Assembly: GCF_029892155.1 (NCBI RefSeq)
Contig: NZ_JARZAG010000008.1
Span: 248,001-312,000, forward strand
Reading direction: 5' to 3'
Length of the DNA stretch: 64,000 bases
Source of the DNA: Kitasatospora sp. GAS204B
GTDB taxonomy: Bacteria; Actinomycetota; Actinomycetes; Streptomycetales; Streptomycetaceae
In this document: piece by piece, positions 25,789 to 34,342 of the stretch
Layout of the letters: every line of letters starts with the position of its first letter
Position numbering within the stretch: position 1 is the stretch's first letter
The notes under the pieces: model-generated
The model's input: the letters and a program-made list of their open reading frames with translations, nothing else
What the model was told of the DNA's origin: nothing
The model's database searches: none
Translations under genes and position numbers: made by a program

Positions 25789-26577
25789 TTGTCGTACGTC
25801 GAAACAGTCGCCGGCACGGCCGCCGGCCCGCAGGACGCGGTGCTGCACCTGGACGGGACCAGTCGTGTCCACGGCCGGGGCGCCGCCGAGGTGCACGCGT
25901 TGCGCGGGGTGGATCTGCAGGTCCGTCCGGGCGAGTTCGTCGCGGTGATGGGGCCGTCCGGATCCGGAAAGTCGACCCTGCTGACCCTGGCGGGCGGCCT
26001 GGACAGTCCCAGCGGAGGGCGGGTGGTGGTCGAGGGACGCTCGCTGGGCGAGCTGTCGCGCAAGCGGCTGGCCGCGGTGCGCCGGCGCGCGATCGGCTAC
26101 GTCTTCCAGGACTACAACCTGATCCCGGCCCTGACCGCGGCCGAGAACATCATGCTGCCAAGGGAGTTGGACGGGGTGGCGACGCGCACCGCACGGCGCG
26201 AGGCGCTGGCGGCGCTGACCGAGATGGGCATCGAGGAACTGGCCGACCGCTTCCCCGACGACATGTCGGGCGGCCAGCAGCAGCGGGTGGCGATCGCCCG
26301 GGCGCTGATCGGCGATCGCCGCCTGGTGCTGGCCGACGAGCCCACCGGCGCGCTCGACTCCACCACCGGCGAGGCCGTGCTGGCCGTCCTGCGCGCCCGC
26401 TGCGACACCGGGGCGGCCGTCATGATGGTCACCCACGAGGCCCGCCACGCCGCCTGGGCCGACCGGGTCGTCTTCCTGCGCGACGGCCGCCTGGTGGACG
26501 AGACCGGACGCCAGAGCGCCGAGGCCCTGACGGCCATCGCGGCCGGCATCGCCACCCGGCTGGAGGTCTCCCCGTGA
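25789..26577 (+). CDS. ABC transporter ATP-binding protein (MacB/LolD-type)
   Basis: This 262-residue nucleotide-binding subunit has Walker A GPSGSGKSTLL (about residue 55), Q-loop FQDYNLIPALTAAENI, signature MSGGQQQRVAIARAL (about 158) and Walker B LVLADEPTGALDS (about 180). The H-loop follows in MMVTHEARHAAWAD. The Q-loop context (DYNLIPALTAAEN) is that of FtsX/MacB-type exporters. The TTG at 25789 has GAGGGGG upstream. It overlaps the permease start by four bases (GTGA). The operator-like dyad just upstream suggests that transcription is inducible. Confidence 0.93.
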   Translation: MSYVETVAGTAAGPQDAVLHLDGTSRVHGRGAAEVHALRGVDLQVRPGEFVAVMGPSGSGKSTLLTLAGGLDSPSGGRVVVEGRSLGELSRKRLAAVRRRAIGYVFQDYNLIPALTAAENIMLPRELDGVATRTARREALAALTEMGIEELADRFPDDMSGGQQQRVAIARALIGDRRLVLADEPTGALDSTTGEAVLAVLRARCDTGAAVMMVTHEARHAAWADRVVFLRDGRLVDETGRQSAEALTAIAAGIATRLEVSP

Positions 26578-29360
26578 AGCTCACCTCCTGGCGGGTGGCG
26601 CTGCGCATCGCCCGCCGCGACGCCCTGCGGGCCAAGGGCCGCAGCGCCCTGATCGTCGGCATGATCGCGCTGCCGGTACTCGGCGTGGCCGGCGCGGACG
26701 TGGCCTACCGCAGTGCCCAACTCACCCCGCAGGAACGGATCGAGCGCTCGCTGGGCACCTCGGACGCGCTGGTCGGCGCCCTGTCGCCGGGGCGCACGGT
26801 CGCGCAGGCGCCGAACGCCGACGACGGGACCACCGTGCTGGCCGACCCCGAGGGCCAAAAGCCCTCCCCCGAGCAGGTCAAGGGCGCCGCCACCGACCCC
26901 ACCGCGCTGGTCGCCGGCCTGCTGCCGCCGGGCAGCACGCTGACCTCCGCCCGCCCGGGCCCGGAGGCGAGCGCGAGTTCCCGGTCCGGCCTGCTGCTCA
27001 CCTCCACCGCCGAGGCCGACCTCGGCGACCCGCTCTGGCGGGGGAAGGTCGACGTGGTCAAGGGCCGTGCCCCGCACGCCCCTTACGAGGCGGCCGTGAC
27101 CCAGGCGTTCCTGGACCAGTCCGGCCTGGCGCTCGGGGACACCACCACGGTCAAGGGTGTCGGGGGCAAGCCGTTCACGCTGACCGCGGTGGCGGAGTAC
27201 CCGGGTGACCTGTCGAAGGTGGCGCTGATCGGGCGGCCCGGTGAGCTGATCGCACCGCTGGTCGCCGCAGAGCAGAACAAGCCACTGCCGGCGGCCGGCG
27301 CCAACACCGACGCTGCGGGCGCCGACCCCGCCACCGCCGACGCTGCCGCCGCCAACCCGCCGAGCTGGCTGGTGCGGCTGCCCGCCGGCGCCCACCTCGG
27401 CTGGGCCGAGGTCCAGGAGTTCAACCGCTACGGCTACACCCTCACCGCCCGCACCGTCGCGCTCGACCCGCCCGCCCGCTCGGCCGTTCCGTACTACCGC
27501 AGCCAGAAGTTCGTGCTGGCCACCGGCATCGGCGGCTCCGGCACAGTGGTCGCGGCCACCATCGCGGGGATGGCGCTGCTGGAGACCGCGTTGCTGGCCG
27601 GCCCCGCCTTCGCGGTCGGCGCCCGCCGCTCGCGCCGCCAACTCGCGCTGCTCGCGGCCGGCGGCGGCGACCGGGCGCAGGTGCGCGCGGTGGTGCTGGG
27701 CGGCGGCGTGGTGCTCGGGCTGGCCGGCGCGCTCGGTGGCGTCCTGGTCGGCACCGGCCTGGTCGCGGTGCTCCGCCCGTGGCTCGAGTCCGCGGCCGGC
27801 AGCCGCTTCGGACACTTCGGCGTGCATCCGCTCGACCTGCTCGCGGTGGGCGCCGTCGGCGTCGGCACGGCGCTGGTCGCCGCCGTGCTCCCCGCCGTCC
27901 AGGCGGCCCGCCAGGACGTGGTCGCCGCGCTCGCCGGCCGGGTCACGGCGAAGGCACCGAGCAAGCGGCTGGCGGCGTTCGGCGCGGTGCTGGTGGCGAC
28001 CGGCACCACGCTGGCACTGCTCGGCGCGGGCGGCAGCGGCCGGCCCGGGATGCCGGTGGCCGGCGGCTACGACGCGCAGACCCTGGCCATCCTCGGCGGC
28101 TCGGCCACCGCCGAACTCGGCATGCTCGCCTGCACCCCGCTGCTGGTCGGCCTGCTCGGCCGGCTCGCCCGCCACCTGCCGCTCGCCCCCAGGCTCACCC
28201 TGCGCGACGCCGCCCGCCAGCGCGGCCGCACCGCTCCCGCGATCGCCGCCGTGCTGGCGGCCGTGGCCGGCGCCGTCGCGATCACCGTCTACACCGCCAG
28301 CAGTGACGCCGAGTCAAGGAGCGAGTACCGCGCCACCGCACCGACCGGCGCGGTCACCCTGACCGTCATCCCGACCAGCCCGCTGCCGCAGTTGCAGGCC
28401 GCGATCACCGCGGACCTGCCCGGACTGGGCGCGCGGGCCGACGTCTACCAGCTCGAGTACCACTTCTGCCCCAACTGCGCCAGCACCGTCAACTTCGTCG
28501 ACTCCGTCGCCACCGGCGGCTATCAATGGTCCGCCCCGGTGCTGGCGGGCGACCCGACCGTGCTGCACAACATGTTCGGCCTGCACGACCCGGCCGCCGA
28601 GGCGGCGCTGGCGGCCGGCCAGGCGGTGGTCTTCGACTCGCGCTACGTCAAGGACGGCAAGGCCACCTTCCATGCGCAGGGGGAGAGCGGCGGCGGCCCC
28701 GCCCAGCCGGGTCAGGCGTCCCAGCCCGGTGACAAGGACGTCAGCGTGCCCGCCGTACTGATCGACAACCCGGTGGCCGCCCACTACGGCATTGGCCTGG
28801 TCAGCCCCGGCACGGCCCAGCGCCTGGGCCTGGCCACCCAGCTCACCGCCTCGGTCTGGCTGCCCGCCGCCCCGCCGTCCTCCCGGCTCCAGCAGCAGGC
28901 CACGGCCGCCGTCAACCACCTGGACTCCTTCGCCGAACTCGCCGTCGAACGCGGCTACCAGTCCAAGAGCGACCTGACCACCCTCGCCCTGAGCGGCTTC
29001 GCGGCCCTGGTGGTCCTCGGCGCGGCCGGCATCGCCACCGGCCTGGCCGCCGCCGACTCCCGCCCCGACCAGGCCACGCTGACCGCCGTCGGCGCGCCGC
29101 CTCGCACCCGCCGGGTGCTCAGCGGTCTCCAGTGCGGCACCATCGCCCTGCTCGGCGCCGCCCTCGGCACGCTGTGCGGCTACGTCCCTGCCGTCGCGCT
29201 GCGCAAGGCGCACGAGATGGCACTGCACATCCCGCACGAGCCGATCATCACCCCGTGGTCACAACTGTTGCTGATCCTGGTGGCGCTTCCCCTGCTGGCC
29301 GCGCTGGTGGCCTCGGCCACCACCCGGTCCCGGATGCCGCTCGCCCGGCGCATCGACTGA
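26574..29360 (+). CDS. FtsX-family ABC exporter permease
   Basis: This 928-residue permease has two FtsX halves. One membrane segment at the N-terminus (ALIVGMIALPVLGVAGAD) precedes a large extracellular domain. A block of three segments around residues 315-430 follows (GTVVAATIAGMALLETALLA, GLAGALGGVLVGTGLVAVL), then a second extracellular domain of about 200 residues and a final block from about 805 to the C-terminus. The FCPNCAS motif in the second extracellular domain is unusual for the family. Such exporters move lipids, peptides or antibiotics and often serve self-protection. Substrate is unknown; export of one of the lanthipeptides is conceivable but unsupported by position. A hairpin follows the stop. 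Confidence 0.9.
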   Translation: MKLTSWRVALRIARRDALRAKGRSALIVGMIALPVLGVAGADVAYRSAQLTPQERIERSLGTSDALVGALSPGRTVAQAPNADDGTTVLADPEGQKPSPEQVKGAATDPTALVAGLLPPGSTLTSARPGPEASASSRSGLLLTSTAEADLGDPLWRGKVDVVKGRAPHAPYEAAVTQAFLDQSGLALGDTTTVKGVGGKPFTLTAVAEYPGDLSKVALIGRPGELIAPLVAAEQNKPLPAAGANTDAAGADPATADAAAANPPSWLVRLPAGAHLGWAEVQEFNRYGYTLTARTVALDPPARSAVPYYRSQKFVLATGIGGSGTVVAATIAGMALLETALLAGPAFAVGARRSRRQLALLAAGGGDRAQVRAVVLGGGVVLGLAGALGGVLVGTGLVAVLRPWLESAAGSRFGHFGVHPLDLLAVGAVGVGTALVAAVLPAVQAARQDVVAALAGRVTAKAPSKRLAAFGAVLVATGTTLALLGAGGSGRPGMPVAGGYDAQTLAILGGSATAELGMLACTPLLVGLLGRLARHLPLAPRLTLRDAARQRGRTAPAIAAVLAAVAGAVAITVYTASSDAESRSEYRATAPTGAVTLTVIPTSPLPQLQAAITADLPGLGARADVYQLEYHFCPNCASTVNFVDSVATGGYQWSAPVLAGDPTVLHNMFGLHDPAAEAALAAGQAVVFDSRYVKDGKATFHAQGESGGGPAQPGQASQPGDKDVSVPAVLIDNPVAAHYGIGLVSPGTAQRLGLATQLTASVWLPAAPPSSRLQQQATAAVNHLDSFAELAVERGYQSKSDLTTLALSGFAALVVLGAAGIATGLAAADSRPDQATLTAVGAPPRTRRVLSGLQCGTIALLGAALGTLCGYVPAVALRKAHEMALHIPHEPIITPWSQLLLILVALPLLAALVASATTRSRMPLARRID

Positions 29361-29384
29361 CGGTACGTCAGATCGCGTTACACC

Positions 29385-29416
29385 GTGCCCCGATCCGCAC
29401 TCGCGGGTCGGGGCAC
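29385..29416 (+). terminator. Hairpin terminator after the ABC exporter
   Basis: A 14-bp stem (GTGCCCCGATCCGC, 29385-29398, with 29403-29416, one G-T pair, 4-base loop) begins 25 bases after the permease stop and lies just before the end of the convergent cupin gene, so it may serve both. Confidence 0.75.
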
Positions 29417-29438
29417 GCGGGTTGGCGGGATCAGCCGC

Positions 29439-29957
29439 TCACCCGCGCCCATCCGCTGAAGCCGAGCGGCGTTCGTCGTGCCAGGCGGCGCTCTGCAGGA
29501 AGTAGGTGTCGTACCGCTCCTGCACTTCCAGCAGGCTCTCGGGCGTGACCTCGCCGAGCGCGATGCGCTGCAAGTGGCGGAAGTACTCGAAGCGTTCGAC
29601 GCCGGGAGTGATGACGATCAGGATGTCGGCGTCGGATCCGGGCGCCGCGGCGAAGGCGTGCGGGAGGCCGGGCGGGACGATGACCAGGTCGCCGCGCTCG
29701 GCGTGGACGACCTGGTCGCCGGAGAGGAATCGGGCGGCGCCGTCGAGCAGGTAGAACATCTCGGCGGATTTGTCGTGGCGGTGCGGCCGGGCGCCGTCGG
29801 CGCCGTCAGCCAGCGTGACACGTTGGGTGGACAGCGCCCCGCCGGTCATGCTGCTGTCGGCCAGCAGCCGGATGGTGGTGGGGACGCGGCCGACCACTTC
29901 GGCGTCGGCGGAGCGGACGAGCACGGAAGAGGTGAAGTCGGGCACGATCAGCGACAT
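29439..29957 (-). CDS. Cupin-domain protein
   Basis: This 172-residue single-domain cupin has motif 1 RPHRHDKSAEMFYLLDGAARF (two His and the Glu as metal ligands, about residues 58-78) and motif 2 RGDLVIVPPGLPHAF (third His, about residue 102). The metal site is therefore complete. The C-terminal helix region (LLEVQERYDTYFL) is shared with a quercetinase-like subgroup, but the substrate is unknown. It is downstream of the DUF4267 gene (41-bp gap) and likely controlled by the two operator dyads further upstream. Confidence 0.9.
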   Translation of the reverse strand: MSLIVPDFTSSVLVRSADAEVVGRVPTTIRLLADSSMTGGALSTQRVTLADGADGARPHRHDKSAEMFYLLDGAARFLSGDQVVHAERGDLVIVPPGLPHAFAAAPGSDADILIVITPGVERFEYFRHLQRIALGEVTPESLLEVQERYDTYFLQSAAWHDERRSASADGRG

Positions 29958-29998
29958 TTCGGGCTCCCTGCAGAACGGATCGGGTGGGTCGAGCGGGT

Positions 29999-30367
29999 TC
30001 AGAGTGCGAAGAGCAGGCCGGCACTGATCAGAACGACGATCGCGGTGGCGAAGTGGATCCCGAACGCGACGGCTTTCGCGCCGCCGTGCCGCAGCACGAT
30101 CACCATGTCACCGAGCGGCACCAGCGCCACGACAAGCATGAACCAGGCCTCGGCACGGGCGCCCGCGAAGGCCAGCAGAGCCAGGCCGACGAGGCCGAAG
30201 GTGCCGTCCCGCACCCCCTTGATCGTGAGGTAGGCCGGGTCGCCGTCCGGCTTGGCGGGCACGCCGTATCCGGCGGCGGCGGCGCGGGGCTGGAACAGGA
30301 AACGAGCCCCGATGAAGAGCACGAAGAGATCGAGGACGGCGGCCAAGGTGTACGCGGTGACGGTCAC
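29999..30367 (-). CDS. DUF4267 family membrane protein
   Basis: This 122-residue protein has four hydrophobic segments, beginning TLAAVLDLFVLFIGARFLFQ, with the family's GDPAYLTIKGVRDGTFGL loop between segments one and two. DUF4267 proteins are small integral membrane proteins of unknown role, often next to TetR regulators. The GTG at 30367 has AAGGAG seven bases upstream. It is first in a two-gene unit with the cupin gene; both dyads of the lost TetR repressor lie immediately upstream. Confidence 0.87.
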   Translation of the reverse strand: MTVTAYTLAAVLDLFVLFIGARFLFQPRAAAAGYGVPAKPDGDPAYLTIKGVRDGTFGLVGLALLAFAGARAEAWFMLVVALVPLGDMVIVLRHGGAKAVAFGIHFATAIVVLISAGLLFAL

Positions 30368-30381
30368 GTCACTTCTCCTTG

Positions 30382-30394
30382 CTAGCAGCGCTAG
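30382..30394. promoter_or_regulatory. TetR-type operator, copy 1
   Basis: CTAGC-AGC-GCTAG is a perfect dyad of the same design as copy 2 (CTAGC, three-base spacer, GCTAG). It lies 14 bases upstream of the DUF4267 start and overlaps the expected promoter or leader. Confidence 0.6.
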
Positions 30395-30428
30395 GGACAG
30401 GAGCAACGTTAGCAGAGCAGCGGAAGGG

Positions 30429-30447
30429 ATTCTAGCGGTGCTAGAAT
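30429..30447. promoter_or_regulatory. TetR-type operator, copy 2
   Basis: ATTCTAGC-GGT-GCTAGAAT is a perfect 8-bp dyad with a three-base spacer. It lies 7 bases before the ATG of the TetR stump, in the divergent promoter region. This is the normal place for an autoregulatory TetR operator. Confidence 0.7.
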
Positions 30448-30454
30448 TCTGGTC

Positions 30455-30553
30455 ATGGCGAACCAGGCGCGCCGAGAGCGCGAACGAGCGGAGCGCGAAC
30501 GGCAACCGACGCGCGCGAGGCCCTGGCCGCGGACGCCCACGACCACCGCCTGA
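30455..30553 (+). pseudogene. TetR-family repressor reduced to its N-terminal stump
   Basis: The ATG follows the operator by 7 bases and the first 16 residues (MANQARRERERAERER) are the typical basic arm of this TetR subgroup. In complete members this arm continues into the helix-turn-helix. Here it changes abruptly to QPTRARPWPRTPTTTA and stops after 32 codons. A second unrelated-looking coding fragment in another frame ends with TGA at about 30592-30594. The DNA-binding and ligand domains are gone, so the repressor is lost through a deletion. Confidence 0.7.
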
Positions 30554-30610
30554 CCCTGCTGGTCGGCTGCTTCGCACCGGCGGCGACCAGCTGAAGCCGC
30601 CCGCCGACCG

Positions 30611-30979
30611 TCAGCGGTTCGCCAGCCGGGTCCGCAGCGCGTCGGAGTCCGGCAGGAACCAGAGCTGAGTCCCCCGGTTGCTCTCCCGGACGAAGTCGCG
30701 CAGCGCGGTGCCGGCGTCGACGTGCCGGGAGATGTCGCCGATGACGGCCAGCCCCAGGCGGTAGTTGGCGAACTTCTGGACGATGTCCCCCGCGAGCCGG
30801 GTCCGCAGCCGGAAGAAGTCGTCGGTGAGCCGGGCGGCCGGGAGCGCGACCCAGTGGGCGCCGTGGTAGTGCGCCTCACCGATCAGGTCGATCGCGTCGC
30901 GCTCCTCGCGCAGCGAAGGGCCGTCCGGTGCGCAGACCAGGACGTCGGTGTCGGCGATGCGCTGGATCGTGTCAGGCAT
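30611..30979 (-). CDS. DUF4180 domain protein
   Basis: This 122-residue cytoplasmic protein matches the DUF4180 pattern along its whole length: DTDVLVCAPDGPSLREERDA, GAHWVALPAARLTDDFFRLR, AGDIVQKFANYRLGLAVIGD and DFVRESNRGTQLWFLPD. Biochemical function is unknown. The fold may resemble STAS-like sensor modules (tentative). It lies 45 bp after the HTH gene on the same strand, and the two probably form one transcript. Confidence 0.9.
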   Translation of the reverse strand: MPDTIQRIADTDVLVCAPDGPSLREERDAIDLIGEAHYHGAHWVALPAARLTDDFFRLRTRLAGDIVQKFANYRLGLAVIGDISRHVDAGTALRDFVRESNRGTQLWFLPDSDALRTRLANR

Positions 30980-31024
30980 GGGACTGCGCTCCTTCAGTGG
31001 TCGATAAGAAGTCCGGAAAGGGCT

Positions 31025-31459
31025 TCACGCGGGCTGCTCGCTGAGCGCGTCGATGACCTTCAACAGCTCCGCCGTGGCCTCCAGGCCGCCCAGGACGATG
31101 ACTTTGAGGGTGGCCCGCTCCTCGTCATAGACGTGCTCCACCCGCAGGTGGTCAGCGGCTCCCCCGCTGCGAGGGCCCTGGACGGTGGCCACCACCGTGT
31201 TGACCAGGCGGGTGGCCTCCTCGGCGCTGATCGCATCGATCTGCACGACGGCGGACACCTCGGCGTGCCGCACCCGACCAACGGACGCCGGGGCGGGCGC
31301 GCCGGTGAACACCGCCAGGTCCTCACGGGTGATCCGGTACTGCTTGCCGACCCTGGTCGCCTTCAGCCGTCCGTCGCGGACATAGCTGCGCACCGTCCTG
31401 ACGTGCAGGCCCAGCAGGTCTGCCACCTGGTCCACCGAGTAGTAGAGCTGTTGCGCCAC
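31025..31459 (-). CDS. Helix-turn-helix (MerR/excisionase-type) regulator
   Basis: This 144-residue protein has an N-terminal MerR-like/excisionase HTH (YYSVDQVADLLGLHVRTVRS, YVRDGRLKATRVGKQYRI, residues about 6-45), then a C-terminal alpha/beta region with an internal symmetry (VVQIDAISAEEATRLVNTVV; LRVEHVYDEERATLKVIVLG) that may bind an effector. The GTG at 31459 is chosen for its strong ribosome site (GAGGGG, 5-base spacer). An ATG 81 bases upstream would place the start inside a symmetrical operator-like element and lacks a ribosome site. It likely controls itself and the DUF4180 gene. Confidence 0.8.
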   Translation of the reverse strand: MAQQLYYSVDQVADLLGLHVRTVRSYVRDGRLKATRVGKQYRITREDLAVFTGAPAPASVGRVRHAEVSAVVQIDAISAEEATRLVNTVVATVQGPRSGGAADHLRVEHVYDEERATLKVIVLGGLEATAELLKVIDALSEQPA

Positions 31460-31516
31460 GCCGTCCCCTCGCGCTCCGTCCAGGTCCGGCCCGAAGTGCC
31501 CATGACCTTCCCCTTC

Positions 31517-31565
31517 ACTCCCTAAACGTACATCATTCATGGCCGTTCAGGGATGATTAGGGAGT
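31517..31565. promoter_or_regulatory. Long symmetrical element ACTCCCTAA-N31-TTAGGGAGT
   Basis: Perfect 9-bp inverted arms (31517-31525 and 31557-31565) are separated by 31 bases that hold additional partial symmetry (ATCATTCATGG versus ATCATCCCTGA). The element lies in the promoter region of the HTH gene and overlaps the 3' end of the upstream membrane-protein gene. It is a plausible autoregulatory site for the HTH protein. Confidence 0.5.
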
Positions 31566-31975
31566 TCTCCGTGAATCGCGCGCACCGCCAACCTCGCGCA
31601 GAGCACCGCCAGCGGCAGCTCCGCGCCCATCGCCATCAGCACCGATGCGGTCAGCTCGCCGCCGGGCGCCGCCGTCATGGTGTCGAACCAGGCGTCCACC
31701 AGCAGCAGGGTCGCGGTGGCGGCGGACGTCAGGCCGGCGCGCCGGTCGCCCCGGCGCAGCAGCAGGCCGGTCGAGAGCAGGCCGACCGCCTCCAGGGCAT
31801 CCAGGCCGGTCCAGGTCCAGGCCCAGTGCGCGGCCCCTGCGGTGGCGGGCAGGCCGGCGTGCAGGAAGAAGAGCCAGGGCACCATGGCCAGCCCGAGGAC
31901 GGTGAGCATGGTCGCCGCCCGGCCGGACAACGGTCCGGACCTGGCCTGACGTTCGATCAGCGCAACCTGCGCCAT
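31547..31975 (-). CDS. Small four-helix membrane protein, unrecognised
   Basis: This 142-residue protein has about four hydrophobic segments (MLTVLGLAMVPWLFFLHAGL, AWTWTGLDALEAVGLLSTGL, LTSAATATLLLVDAWFDTMT and LMAMGAELPLAVLCARLAV). Conserved-looking polar residues (WTWTGLDALE, DAWFD) within the membrane region are common in small uncharacterised actinobacterial membrane proteins. No known family could be assigned. It is separated from the HTH gene only by the symmetrical regulatory element, on the same strand. Confidence 0.7.
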   Translation of the reverse strand: MAQVALIERQARSGPLSGRAATMLTVLGLAMVPWLFFLHAGLPATAGAAHWAWTWTGLDALEAVGLLSTGLLLRRGDRRAGLTSAATATLLLVDAWFDTMTAAPGGELTASVLMAMGAELPLAVLCARLAVRAIHGELPNHP

Positions 31976-32174
31976 GGCGGTTTCCTCCCCCCGCGCCCGC
32001 CCCTCGGGCGCACCACCAGCCTGTCGCAGCGCCGCCCCGGGGGCAGTAGTCCGGCCATCCCAATCGATGGTGGTGCCAGCTACACCCCCGCGATCGCGGG
32101 CGGCATGACGGTGCGAAAGGTGACGTAGCCGGCCGGCCGATTGGCGTTCAACTGTCGTTCACCTGTACGATGCG

Positions 32175-32507
32175 ATGATGCCTTCCCAACGCCAGGACCT
32201 GTTCGACTCCGTCATCGCGACGCTCGCGGCCGAAAACCTGCCGCTCGCAGCCGACGGTGACGGACGCGCGGGGGCGGTCGTGCGCGCCGAGCGCCACGGG
32301 GTGTCGGTCGCCTGGCAGTGCGGTTCGGGCAGTCGCCGGCTCCCGGCGCACAAGCATGGCCGGCGGGGCGGGGTCGGCCATCGGATGAGCGGCGGCTCGG
32401 CGGTCCGCTCGTGGGACTTCCAGTCCGCCCTGCACCTCGCGGCCACCCTGGCGGCCGCCGGTTACCAGAGCGACCACCTCGGCGACCGCGTGCTGGTCAC
32501 CGACTGA
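32175..32507 (+). CDS. Hypothetical protein, 110 residues
   Basis: This small, mixed alpha/beta-like protein has a body RQDLFDSVIATLAAENLPLA, GAVVRAERHGVSVAWQCG and SWDFQSALHLAATLAAAGYQ. There is no signal peptide or membrane segment. Two consecutive ATG codons (32175, 32178) open the frame; no clear ribosome site is visible, so leaderless translation is possible. I do not recognise the family. The gene stands alone in a low-density stretch. Confidence 0.55.
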   Translation: MMPSQRQDLFDSVIATLAAENLPLAADGDGRAGAVVRAERHGVSVAWQCGSGSRRLPAHKHGRRGGVGHRMSGGSAVRSWDFQSALHLAATLAAAGYQSDHLGDRVLVTD

Positions 32508-33043
32508 CCATCGGACCGGGGCGCCGCCGAATCCGACTGCGCCAGTGGCCAACTCCCCTGACGGCCCGTCCTCCTGACGTTCGGCCGTTCCGACGTTCCG
32601 CGAAAGCGTTCACGAAGCGATGACCAGGCAGGTGGTCGACCGCCCGCTCGCCGTGCGCAACTTCATGATCTCCTGGTGGGCCGCCATCAGCGCTGCATGT
32701 CGATGACGTACTTCCCGCGAACGCCGCCTGCTTCCAGCCGTCGGTGAGCCTGGGCGAGTTCAGCGATCCGGTCGGCTGACGGGTTGTTGCTGAAGAGCTT
32801 GATTCGACGGGGCGAGGCGGCGGCCCGCAGTCCGGTGCATGCGCCCGCGCCAGTAGCAATCGCCGAACTCGCGAAGTACGGTTCCAGGCGGCGCCGTTCA
32901 GTGGCACCGGGCCGACCTCTCGTCAACTGGCAGGACACGACCCTGGTTTCCGGACAGTGGTGTGCGCATCGCGGGAAGGCGGGAGAAATCGCTCCCCCGA
33001 TCGGGGGAGGCCGCCGCTGAGCTGCCCGGTCATACTGACGATC
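32508..33043. other. Intergenic region with gene debris
   Basis: No intact gene is supported. The minus strand holds the last 39 codons of a zinc-type alcohol dehydrogenase/quinone oxidoreductase (listed separately). The remainder, including an IR-rich stretch near 33000 (GATCGGGGGAGG), is probably the upstream region of the histidine kinase gene. Confidence 0.5.
32687..32806 (-). pseudogene. C-terminal fragment of an alcohol dehydrogenase/quinone oxidoreductase
   Basis: The last 39 codons read IKLFSNNPSADRIAELAQAH then RRLEAGGVRGKYVIDMQR and stop. The AHRRLEAGGVRGK segment is the diagnostic C-terminus of MDR-family quinone oxidoreductases (about 310-330 residues). Upstream in the same frame the resemblance ends and the sequence becomes Arg/Pro-rich. 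No start or nucleotide-binding fold is left, so this is a deletion remnant. Confidence 0.6.
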
Positions 33044-34342
33044 ATGATCAGGGGAATCCGGCCGCTGCTGCGCGGCTCCACGTATTCGGGTGCGCTGTTC
33101 GCCTACTGCGGAGCGCTGGCGAGCATGCCACTGCTGCCTTTCGCCATGCTGCCGGCGCTGGCCTGGCGATCCGCTCCCTATGGCGTGCGGGCCGTGCTGA
33201 CCCTGCTGATCTGGGCGGCACTGATCGCCGTGGTCGGGCTGGCCCGCACCACACGGCGGGCGCTGATCGCCTGCGCCCGTCGACTGCTGAACGTGGCGCT
33301 GCCGGATCCGGTGGCCCGTCGCCGGCCGGCCCGCTCCCCCGGCACCGGGCCGGCCCCTGCCGTGCCGTTCGTTGCCGTGCCGTCCGGTGTCGACCGCTGG
33401 CGGACTCCGCTCTGGCTGCTGCTGCACGTGGCACTGGGGTGGACGGGAGGACTGGCGAGCGTGATGCTGCTCGTCGCGGGCCTGGTCCTGCCCGGGGGTT
33501 GGACCGGCGCCGAGGCAGGGCTGAGCTGGTCCGGCGGGTACGAGCGGGTGACGGGTGCCTGGAGCTGGGCGGTGGCGCTCGGCTGCCTGCTGCTGGTGCC
33601 GGCTGTCTGCGTGGGGGTGACGAACGCTCTGCGGTGGCTGGCGCCAAGGCTGTTGGGGCCGTCGTCGGCCGAACGGCTCGCGCTGGCCGCCGAGCGGGAG
33701 CTGCTGCTGGCCGAACGCAACCGGCTGGCCCACGAGTTGCACGACTCGATCGGACACACGCTGACGGCGGCCACGATCCAGGCGGCGGTGGCGGGCGAGG
33801 TGCTCTCCGCCGACCCGGTGGCGGCGCGGGCCGCCCTGCGCAGCATCGAGGAGTCGACCCGGGCCGCGCTGGAGGACCTGGACTACGTGCTGGGCGTGCT
33901 GCGCGAGGAGGAGGCGGGGACGGCGCCGACCCGGACCCTGGCCGACCTGCCCGAGCTGCTGGACCGGCTGCGGCACGCGGGGGCGGTGGTGGAGCCGCAG
34001 CTGTCGGGCGAGTTGGCGCAGGTGCAGGGGACGCTCTCCCGGGCCGCGTACCGGATCCTCCAGGAGGGCCTGACGAACGCGTTGCGCCACGGGGCGGGCG
34101 GTCCGATCGAGGTCCGGGTGGCGGCCGCGTCGGACGGGCTGGAGCTCAGCGTGGTCAACCGGACCGGGACGGGGCCGAGTACGGGCACTGGCACTGGCCC
34201 GGGCGTCTTCCCGACGTCCGGGCACGGCCTGCCCGGGCTGGCCGAGCGTGTACGGCTGCTGCACGGTGAGTTCGAGGCCGGTCAACACGGCTCGCAGCAA
34301 TGGCGGTTGGCGGTCCGACTGCCGGTACGGTTGCCGGCGTGA
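33044..34342 (+). CDS. NarL-type sensor histidine kinase
   Basis: This 432-residue membrane sensor has an N-terminal region with hydrophobic segments (GALFAYCGALASMPLLPFAM, VLTLLIWAALIAVVGLA, WLLLHVALGWTGGLASVMLL, SWAVALGCLLLVPAVCVGVT). The HisKA_3 dimerisation domain has the phospho-acceptor His in ERNRLAHELHDSIGHTLTA near residue 232. The ATPase part has YRILQEGLTNALRHG (N box) and SGHGLPGLAERV (G box). The sensory region is too small for an extracellular domain, so it probably senses membrane stress or lipid-bound ligands. It overlaps the response-regulator start by four bases. Confidence 0.93.
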   Translation: MIRGIRPLLRGSTYSGALFAYCGALASMPLLPFAMLPALAWRSAPYGVRAVLTLLIWAALIAVVGLARTTRRALIACARRLLNVALPDPVARRRPARSPGTGPAPAVPFVAVPSGVDRWRTPLWLLLHVALGWTGGLASVMLLVAGLVLPGGWTGAEAGLSWSGGYERVTGAWSWAVALGCLLLVPAVCVGVTNALRWLAPRLLGPSSAERLALAAERELLLAERNRLAHELHDSIGHTLTAATIQAAVAGEVLSADPVAARAALRSIEESTRAALEDLDYVLGVLREEEAGTAPTRTLADLPELLDRLRHAGAVVEPQLSGELAQVQGTLSRAAYRILQEGLTNALRHGAGGPIEVRVAAASDGLELSVVNRTGTGPSTGTGTGPGVFPTSGHGLPGLAERVRLLHGEFEAGQHGSQQWRLAVRLPVRLPA

